From Pterois miles (taxonomy: Eukaryota > Chordata > Actinopteri > Perciformes > Scorpaenidae), in the NCBI GenBank assembly GCA_947000775.1, contig CAMQGK010000058.1, forward strand, positions 1 to 64,000: 64,000 bases of DNA, written 5' to 3'. Shown piece after piece: positions 54,852 to 64,000 of the stretch (the stretch's first letter is position 1; each line of letters starts with the position of its first letter). Made by a program: the position numbers and the translations under genes. Below the pieces are notes generated by a model. The model did not search any database, was not told the DNA's origin, and saw only the letters and a list, made by a program, of their open reading frames with translations.

Positions 54852-55783
54852 CTTCCCAACACCTTTCCCAACTCTAGCTCTTACCTTGCCCGCGACCCCT
54901 GACCCTAGCCTCACTTTTTACCCCCAACACAGACCCTAACCCTAACCCCTAATCCTACACCCTATCCCCTTACTCTAACCCCAACCATAACCAGGCCCCT
55001 GACCCCTAACCCTGACCCCAATATTACCCCTGTCTCCTAACTCTGACCCTAACCTTACTTTTACTTAGACCCTTACAAATCTGACCCTACACATAAAAAC
55101 ACATTTACACACCCATCACTCTGTCATATACCTACAAAACACTAAAACATAACTACAATATCACGTACCTACATTTCTCCCATATTATCACTCTAAACAC
55201 AATTACATATCCTTTAGCCTTCACCACACTACATCCTATACCACTATCCCTACCACCACTACACCTCTCCCATATTAAGACACTAAAACACTATTACATA
55301 TACTATACTTAAACCACACTACCCCATCCCGGTTGCTCCCTCCGAATCTTTTTCTTTTAACATACCCATATACTGCATGTTCACATGCAATATATGAGCT
55401 ACTGGGCATTACAGCCTTCAGGCCAACCCAGAGGGGCACATACCCCTCCAACTTAACTTTATGTCTCACACTACTCCCTTATATACCCCACACATTCCCT
55501 AACCCCTCCTCCCATTTACCACACCCACCTCCCTTTCCACACCCATGATCACAACCACATCCACACCCACTACCACACCTCCCTTCCTACTCCTATCCAT
55601 ACCACTCCTCCTCAATTTACATACAAAAAACACACACAATTCTGCACCCTTCCAAAGGGACACATCACACACATACACTACCCCTACTCCTACCTCCTCT
55701 ATCCACTGAACAGATTCACTTCTGGTAAGTCCACCTTTCACACTTCTATCTCTCCACCCTCTCCCTCTCTTTTTACATTCTCC

Positions 55784-55874
55784 CAAGATCTGGGGTTGTG
55801 CGGTGTATGGAACACAGATCTTGCATTTCCAAGCAGACTCAGGGGTCGTGCGGTGTATGGGACACTGAGCTGCT
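55784..55874 (+). ncRNA. Twin hairpins with a shared loop (B4)
   Basis: Identical to the B1 pair. Confidence 0.75.
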
Positions 55875-58787
55875 CTCTCCACACAAGAAGAAGACAGACT
55901 CTTCAGACCTGCTTAGGCTGACCCCTGATACCTCACGGTGACAACAAAAGGGTACATGCTGAACAGGTGGTAAGTATGCGGCCCCCCGTGTCCCGACTCT
56001 AGGGCAGCACTGCGGGAGTGGTGGTTCAGGGTATCAGAACCTTAAACGTCACCCAGTCTTCTATGAGGAATAGCCTCACACACACCACAGCACATACCAC
56101 ACCACACACGTCTAAAACTTTTCCTCCATCCCACAATCTGCTTAGGGATTGTGCCGTGGATGCACCGGGACCTAGACCTTATTTTTTATTTTTTTCTTAT
56201 TTCTCTCATTTCTCTTATTTTTTTTCTCTCATTTTTATTTTTTTTGTTGTTTTCCCATCCCACAGTCTGCTTAGGGATTGTGCCGTGGATGCACCGGGAC
56301 CTAGGACATTTTCTTTCAAAACAATGTAATTATTTTCTTATTCGTTCCTTATTTATGTACTTTATCTTTCAAATCTCCTCAAAAAATAACTCATTAGTGG
56401 CTAGAGTAGTGTAGCTTAGGAGAGACACACCCCGAAGACTGCGCATCTTCGGCGGGACCTCCTTGGGTGAGAGTGTCTTGTGATAAGCGGTCGAAACACT
56501 CTATGATCCCAGGGCACACAACTGAGGATGTGTCTCCAGTGAGCAGGTACAGGGTCTAGGGTCAAATCGGACACAACCACACAGTTGTGTACGCATTTGG
56601 GATCTCGTGGGTTAACAAAAAGCCCCCGTATCCTAAAACACAGACAAGGGAAACATATCGGGACCACCTCTGGGTTTCCGCTTTTGGAGCTTCATGGACA
56701 GAAATGTTCCTGTACTCTTAAAACCAGATTCTCATTTCCTTACCAATTTCCCGACAAAATTGTGAGTGGCCACCTACCAGTGCGGACTGAGGGTGGGGCT
56801 CACAATGACCTTGTTCACCCTGCTCACTTACTTACAATAAATTCTAAAAAAAACAAAACAACTTCTATAACTAATGAATAAATCAGAAACCAACATTTGA
56901 AAATAAAAATCTAACCACACCTAGGAATAGATGAACACCTCTCCCTACCACCCTGTAACGACTCTTCTACACTACCTCCACACCATTACCTACAACAATC
57001 AAACACATTTACATTTGACTACACAGTACCCATACATACTACCTACTGTCTCAATGGCTTATCCAATACAGACAGTTATGACAACACACTGCAATTTTAA
57101 CCAGATACATTTTTACATTTCTAACACCCATACATACTTTATACGGTTGGATTGGCTTATCCACCAACATAGACAAGATACATTAAACCTTGTCACTAGA
57201 ATTTCCTCACATACCACCACTTACACATATTCTTTACACACACTACTAACACTCACAACTCTCCCCCACCCCTTCCTACCACCCTGTAACGACTCTTCTA
57301 CACTACCTCCACACCATTACCTATAACAATCAAACACATTTACATTTGACTACACAGTACCCATACATACTACCTACTGTCTCAATGGCTTATCCAATAC
57401 AGACAGTTATGGAAACACACTGCAATCTTAACCAGATACATTTTACATTTCTAAACACCCATACATACTTTATACGGTTGGATTGGCTTATCCACCAACA
57501 TAGACAAGATACATTTAACCTTGTCTCCGGAATTTCCTCATATACCACAACTTACACATATTCTTTACACACACTACTAACACTCACAACTCTCCCCCAC
57601 CCCTCCCTACCACCCTGTAACGACTCTTCTACACTACCTCCACACCATTACCTACAACAATCACACACATTTACATTTGACTACACAGCATCCATACATA
57701 ATACCTACTGTCTCAACGGCTTATCCAATACAGACAGTTATGGAAACACACTGCAATTTTGACCAGACACATCTTACAATTTTTATACTGTTGGTTTGCC
57801 TTATCCACCGACACAGATAGGATACATTAAACACTACCACAATTTACACATAATTTATCCCGCACACTACAAACACTATTTACATTCCACACACCCATAC
57901 ACCCTTCCCACTCACCATCACGGACAGTGAAAACTGACCACTCTCACACTTCATAACCTAACTACTCTATATCACCACATAATCAAATACACACATTTTC
58001 TACCATACCACAGTGAACACTCGGAAATACCCTTACGGGTCTTCCGCTGTTGGGGTCTCGTGGACAGACATGTCCCTGTACCCTTAAATACAGACCTTTC
58101 ACACCTGACGGTATGGATGGCTTACCCACCAATACAGACAGGATTACTTGACCACTGTGTCCCACTACACTATATACCTGACAGACTCACACATCCACCC
58201 ATACAAACTCCCTACTGATTTATACACTTCATCACCAACACAGATACAGCTAATATAATCACCAAACTCCTAACCCACTCATACATCATTTATCATACAT
58301 AACCTAGCCACTCCATATTACCACATATCCAAACACACACATATTATACCAAAAACACAACCATATCACAGTGAACACTCGGAAACACCCTCAAGGGTCT
58401 TCTGCCTACCAATAAAACACACACATTCCCCACCTTCCATACATTCTTATAACTATTCTCCTACCCAGCATACACACCATTTCTACTATCAAACGCAATT
58501 TCATTTTAATACACTTTACATTCCAGACACACATACACACTCCCTACTATTTGGACGCACCTACCCACCTGTACATAACTCTTACCCTTAACTCACCCTT
58601 ACCCCAACCTCACTTTACCTTATGCTTACTCTAACCATCACCTCTACCCGGACCCCTAATAATCACATACCCACCTCCCTCCCTCACCCTCCCTTCCCCC
58701 CTCCCTCCACCTCTTCTCCACTACACCCCAGTTTTCGCACTACACCTACTTCTACACACAATTTCTAAATAAGACCTAGTGACTTAC

Positions 58788-58876
58788 GGGGGGTGACATG
58801 GGGACTAACATGCGCCGGCCAGTGCCTTGCCGTTGTCTCTCAACAAAACCTCACTGCTATGCAGTCAGGGAGAGAC
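58788..58876 (+). ncRNA. Conserved RNA-structure element (B4)
   Basis: Same as 29352-29440. Here the following sequence differs from B1-B3 from about 58900, so this element sits at a module end. Confidence 0.7.
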
Positions 58877-58900
58877 TCTGGGTTAAACACACCAACCTAA

Positions 58901-61880
58901 AACTTAAACGGAGACTTCTTCGGAACTACAACTTACACCAAGAGGCAACCAACCACGACGCCATTAATTCTTCAAACTCACCTCTACATTAAACATGGAC
59001 TGGAATGAAGTACCTACTCCAAGCCCTATTGACACACAGTCCACACACCTTTCTCACACTCATCAAAACACCCCAAACCTAAACACCTGGCTACACCCCT
59101 TACACGTCTTCCAAGCCTACTTCAAACAACCCACTTTGAAATTCACCCCACTGTGAAATTCACTTCCACCCCTCACATGGCATCCTAATGCCAAATCCTG
59201 CCAGAGATCATGCACATAACAATGACAACTGCACTGGCTTCAACATGGGGTAATCACACACCAGAAAAGGAACAGGAGACTTACAAACTTAACCTCCACC
59301 CCTCACATGTCATCCTGATACCTTACCTGACAGTGATCATACACATAGCCAGGACAAGTACACTGGATACTACAACGTTTCACACACACCAGGATGGGAA
59401 CCTCTAAGCCAACAAATCTTAAACACACACAAATCTTAAACACCTTGCTAAATATCTACACCCCTTACACGCCTTCCAATCCTGCCTCAAACACCCTACA
59501 TTAAAATTTCACCTCCACCTCTCACACGGCACCCTAATGCCTATCCTGCCAGAGATCATGCACATAACCATGACAACGGCACTGGCTTCAACACGGGGTA
59601 CTCACACACCAGATAAGGAACCCCAAAAGCAACACATCTCTACGGGGTACTCACACACCAGATAAGGAACCCCAAAAGCAACACATCTCTACGGGGTACT
59701 CACACACCAGATAAGGAACCCCAAAAGCAACACATCTCTACGGGGTACTTACACACCAGATAAGGAACCCCAAAAGCAACACATCTCTACGGGGTACTCA
59801 CACACCAGATAAGGAACCCCAAAAGCAGCACATCTCTACGGGGTACTCACACACCAGATAAGGAACCCCCAAAAGCAACACATCTCTACGGGTTACTCAC
59901 ACACCAGATAAGGAACCCCAAAAGCAACACATCTCTACGGGGTACTCACACACCAGATAAGGAACCCCAAAAGCAACACATCTCTACGGGGTACTCACAC
60001 ACCAGATAAGGAACCCCAAAAGCAACAAATCTCTATGACAATCTTGACTCCACCCTCCTCACGTCTTCAGCAGGAATCCATTTCCAACTGTGCACTTCCA
60101 ACCAACCAACAATGACATCTGGACTCACACACCAGGAAGGGACCCCACTCAACAAAACACCCCAAACCTAAACACATTGCTAAATATCTACACCCCTTAC
60201 ACGCCTTCCAATCCTGCCTCAAACACCCTACATTAAAACTTCACCTCCACCTCTCACACGGCACCCTAATGCCTATCCTGCCAGAGATCATGCACATAAC
60301 CATGACAACTGCACTGGCTTCAACACGGTGTACTCACACACCAGATAAGGAACCCCAAAAGCAACAAATCTCTATGACAATCTTGACTCCACCCCCCTCA
60401 CGTCTTCAGCAGGAATCCATTTCCAACTCTGCACTTCCAACCCTCACATGTCATTCTAATACCTTCACTGACAAAGATCATGCACATAGCCCGGACAAGT
60501 ACACTGGATACTACAACGACTCACTCACACACCAGGATGGGAACCCCAAAACCAGCATATCTTAAAGACAACTTTGACTCCACCCCCCTCATGCCTTCAG
60601 CAGGAGCCAAATCCTAATCCTTTACCTCCACTCTTCACACACTTTACTCACACTCGCACACTCTACAAAACACCCCAAACCTAAAACACCTTGCTAAATA
60701 TCTACACCTCTTACACATCTTCCAATCCTACTCCAAACACCGGACTTTTAACTTCACTCACACGGCATCTGAATGCCTATCCTGCCAGGGACCATACACA
60801 TAACCTGGTCAACTGCACTGGCTTCAACTCGGTGTACTCACACACCGGAAAAGGAACCCCAAAAGAAACACATCTCAATGACAGTCTTGACTCCACCCCA
60901 CTCACGTCTTCATCAGGATTCCTTCACAGGTCTCCCACTATAAGACCTACTCACACACCAGGAAAGACGAGAAGAAGAAGATCAAGAGGATCAACCTTTG
61001 TTGGTCCCACAGTGGGGAAGTTCAATTTACACTCTGTTTTACTTATACATGGTACATGCACACAAACACACACACACATGCAGTAATGGAGAGGTGTCAG
61101 ACTGAGACACCAAAAAAACAATTTCATAACAACTTTGACTCCAAACCCTCCACACGTCTGCAGCAGGAGTCTAATCCCAACAACCTACTTATAACTCACG
61201 ACCCACCACTCACACGCCTCTAGCGGAATCCATATTCCTATCCTACCAGATATCTACCACACAGTCACGACAGCTATGCTGGAAGAACACCGGATACGCA
61301 CACTGAACAACACACCCCATACCACAACATCTACTGGATACCTCCACCCCTCCCACGTCTGGAGCAGGATTCTAATCTCCACCCTGACAACCCTCACTAC
61401 AAAACACCCACATGATTTTGCTGGGATCCCAACCCAAGCCCAAACAAATTGCGCCTCCACCCCTCACATGGCTTCTACGGGAATTTCTATTCCACCCCTG
61501 ACAGGGATCATGCACATAACCACAACCACATACTGGAAAGATGGACCTACCCTAACCCACACCAGACATACCACCCTTACTTTACCTCCACCCCGTACAC
61601 GTCTTCTACAGGATCCTCACCCCAACCCTGACGGGAATCACACACAAACGCAGCAACACTACTGAGCACCCACATACCTGCAAGGAAGTGAAAACATGGG
61701 AACCTGCCTCACACCACGCATAAAAGAACTACAACCATACTAGAGAACAGCACCCCAACCACACACAAAACTCAGAACCAGAACACCTCCCAAATCCTAA
61801 AACCCACTTCAACACACATCTTCTTACCACACTTATATCAGCACATTTTCTAACACAACCACACATTTATTCTTTTTCTG
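58901..61880. repeat. Degenerate subtelomeric satellite
   Basis: No credible gene. A module of roughly 150-350 bases recurs about eight times with strong decay. Its recognisable parts are CACCTCCACC, CCTCACA-GGCATCCTAATGCC, GAGATCATGCACATAAC, ACTGGCTTCAACACGG, and CTCACACACCAG followed by GGAACCCC. Clear instances are near 59176, 59308, 59508, 60241, 60443, 60760 and 61462. Short frames of 60-131 codons result from the biased composition. Confidence 0.75.
59593..60034. repeat. 49-bp minisatellite, nine copies
   Basis: Repeat starts at 59593, 59642, 59691, 59740, 59789, 59838, 59888, 59937 and 59986. Each begins ACGGGGTACTCACACACCAG and contains GATAAGGAACCCCAAAAGC. Copies are almost identical, one having an extra C. 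It is an amplified part of the surrounding satellite module, which occurs once more near 60325-60370. Confidence 0.95.
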
Positions 61881-61889
61881 ATTTTTTTC

Positions 61890-62750
61890 TGACCTAAAAA
61901 ACCCCCCAACCCCTAAACCTTAACCCCTAACCCTAACCTCCCCTGAACCTGTCCCCTAACCCTAACCTTCCCTCACCCTATCCCCTAATTCTAAACCTCC
62001 CCTAACCTGTCCCTTAACCCTAACCTTCCCTAATCCTATCCCCTAACCCTAACCCTGACCTTGACCCTAACCCTAACCAACCCCTAACCCTAACCCCAAC
62101 CCCTACCCCTAACCCCAACCCCTAACCCTAACCTCCCCCTAACCCTAACCCCAACCCCTAACCCTAACCCTAACCTCCCCCTAACCCTAACCCTAACCTC
62201 CCCCTAACCCTAACCCTAACCCCAACCCCTAACCCTAACCTCCCCCTACCCCTAACCCTAACCTCCCCCTACCCCTAACCCCAACCCCTAACCCTAACCT
62301 CCCCCTACCCCTAACCCTAACCTCCCCCTACCCCTAACCCCAACCCCTAACCCTAACCCTAACCCGGACCCTAACTCCCCCCCGACCCTAACCCTAACCC
62401 TAACCCCTAACACTAAGCTCTCCCAACCCTGCCCCCTAACCCTAACCGCCCCTAAAACCTGCCCCCTAACCCTAATCTCCCCTACCCCTAAACCTCACCC
62501 CAACCCCTAACCCTAAACCTGACCCCACCCTAAACCCCTAACACTAAGCTCTCCTAAACCTGGCCCCTAACCCTAACCTCCCCTAAACCTGCCCCCTAAA
62601 CCCAACCTCTGCCCCTACACATCCCTAACCTACCCCAACCACTAACCCTAACCATCCCCTAACTCTAACTCTACCCCTAACCATAACCTAACCCTAATCC
62701 TGTCCCTTAAAACCCCTAAACCCGCCCTCTAACCCTAACCTCCCCTGATC
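61890..62750. repeat. Degenerate CCCTAA telomeric block
   Basis: CCCTAA mixed with CCCCTAA and AACCTCCCCTAAC variants, including a short higher-order pattern (CTAACCTCCCCCTAACCC) near 62110-62340. C-rich strand on +, as everywhere else in the window. Confidence 0.92.
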
Positions 62751-64000
62751 ACCTCATCCACTATAATACATCCCTCCTGTCCCACCACTCCTTGGTGCCA
62801 AAACACAACATATTCCACATAGGACCACAACTCATACACACATTACCCCCATACACACTACTATCGCCACTCTTACCCATACCCACCCATTCCCCTTACC
62901 AAACTAACACTCTACCTACTTACAGCTCACACACTAGAAATACCACCCTTTTTAACTACTTCACACTTATCTCCTCTCTCCCACTCACTATTTTAGGACA
63001 GACACTTTTTACATTTTACAGATCACTGGGATTTACGCCTCTCAGGACAACCCAGCCAGCACATAGGGACACAGACCCCTAGAAACTAACCATACTCCCT
63101 CACACCACTCTCTTTTATACACACCACCTTCTAATCCCTCCTCCCACCTACCACACCCACTCTCCCCAGACCTCCTTTCCCCACCCCCTTTCCCCACACC
63201 ATAACCACACCCCCACTCTACCCCTGTCCAATCCTCTCCCTCTAAATTTGCATACACACAACACACACACTACTGCACCCTTCCAAAGGGGGATAGCCAC
63301 TACATACACTACCCCCTGACACTCACTACACAGTTTCACTTCTACTCTCCCTTTCTTTTCTTATATTATTCTCCCAAGATCTGGGGTTGTGCGGTGTATG
63401 GAACACAGATCTTGCATTTTCAAGCAGACTCAGGGGTCGTGCGGTGTATGGGACACTGAGCTGCTCTCTCCACACAAAAAGAAGACAGACTCTTCAGACC
63501 TGCTTAGGCTGACCCCTGATACCTCACGGTGACAACAAAAGGGTACATGCTGAACAGGTGGTAAGTATGCGGCCCCCCGTGTCCCGACTCTAGGGCAGCA
63601 CTGCGGGAGTGGTGGTTCAGGGTATCAGAACCTTAAACGTCACCCAGTCTTCTATGAGGAATAGCCTCACACACACCACAGCACATACCACACCACACAC
63701 GTCTAAAAACTTTTCCTCCATCCCACAATCTGCTTAGGGATTGTGCCGTGGATGCACCGGGACCTAGACCTTATTTTTATCTTTTTTCTTATTTTTCTCA
63801 TTTCTCTTATTTTTTTTTCTCATTTTTCTATCTTTCCATCCCACAGTCTGCTTAGGGATTGTGCCGTGGATGCACCGGGACCTAGGACATTTTCTTTCAA
63901 AAACAATGTAATTATTTTCTTATTCGTTCCTTATTTATGTACTTTATCTTTCAAATCTTCTCAAAAATAACTCATTAGTGGCTAGAGTAGTGTAGCTTAG
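62751..64000 (+). other. Diverged copy of the family B spacer, cut by the window edge
   Basis: 62751-63360 is a clearly diverged relative of about 25860-26335 (for example CAGGACAACCCAG near 63042). From about 63365 to the window end it is almost identical to 26338-26980, including twin hairpins 63375-63465, donor at 63561, acceptor at 63846 and the duplicated hairpin repeat. Homology continues to the last base. No credible protein gene. Confidence 0.8.
63375..63465 (+). ncRNA. Twin hairpins with a shared loop (diverged spacer)
   Basis: All stem and loop positions are kept although the sequence just upstream has diverged strongly from the other copies. Confidence 0.75.

Larger units (their letters stand above)
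54257..58900 (+). mobile_element. Truncated tandem unit B4 (leader repeat and spacer only)
   Basis: Leader repeat 54257-54479, telomeric/poly tracts to about 54855, then the spacer: twin hairpins 55784-55874, possible intron 55970-56265, 331-bp repeats 56947-57876, structured element 58788-58876. It departs from the B1-B3 sequence right after ACCAACCTAA at about 58900, so leader, ORF1 and ORF2 are absent. Confidence 0.9.

Noticed and set aside
59593..60034. CRISPR-like array
   Set aside because: Direct 49-bp tandem repeats without unique spacers, in a eukaryotic satellite.

Overview
This window is eukaryotic repeat DNA, most likely the end of an animal chromosome. It contains many tracts of CCCTAA (the C-strand of the TTAGGG telomere repeat) and of a CCCTGG variant, always with the C-rich strand on +. 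That fits a left chromosome end with the telomere to the left. A TATA-box/GC-box RNA polymerase II promoter and a perfect p53-type site suggest a vertebrate (fish or amphibian is a guess; the species cannot be read from the sequence). I see no host protein-coding gene, tRNA, rRNA, CRISPR or bacterial feature.

Layout. 1-3000 is a CCCTGG array grading into CCCTAA (3000-3250). 3251-21062 holds three head-to-tail ~5.9-6.0 kb copies (A1, A2, A3) of a Penelope-like retroelement (PLE), plus a truncated fourth (21063-21743) cut by a second CCCTGG array (21744-23135). 23136-24820 holds an old, 5'-truncated copy (B0) of a second PLE family. 24821-54256 holds three almost identical ~9.8 kb tandem units (B1, B2, B3), and a truncated fourth (B4) ends at about 58900. 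58901-61880 is a degenerate satellite with a 49-bp minisatellite, 61890-62750 is degenerate CCCTAA sequence, and 62751-64000 is another copy of the B-family non-coding spacer.

How the parts work together. Both families encode ORF1 (a conserved unnamed helical domain followed by an SGNH/GDSL-hydrolase-like domain) and ORF2 (a PLE reverse transcriptase with a C-terminal GIY-YIG domain). All coding strands are +, with 3' ends pointing away from the presumed telomere, and the 3' flank of every element is CCCTAA sequence. The sense RNA would therefore end in CCCUAA repeats able to pair with a TTAGGG 3' overhang. This matches the model published for the Terminon/Athena PLEs of bdelloid rotifers. 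Family A keeps the GIY-YIG catalytic Arg and Glu, carries a type I hammerhead ribozyme, and has a TATA promoter preceded by two abutting perfect p53 half-sites. Family B keeps the endonuclease fold but has lost both catalytic residues, and its ORF2 stop codon lies inside the first CCCTAA repeat.

Each B unit also carries a ~4 kb G-poor non-coding spacer with paired hairpins that show compensatory changes, a plausible small intron and polyadenylation signals. It looks like an RNA gene or a non-autonomous partner element. All A copies are broken. B1 and B3 retain intact ORF2, while ORF1 in every B copy is interrupted at a variable C-run that could be a sequencing error, polymerase slippage or a real mutation.
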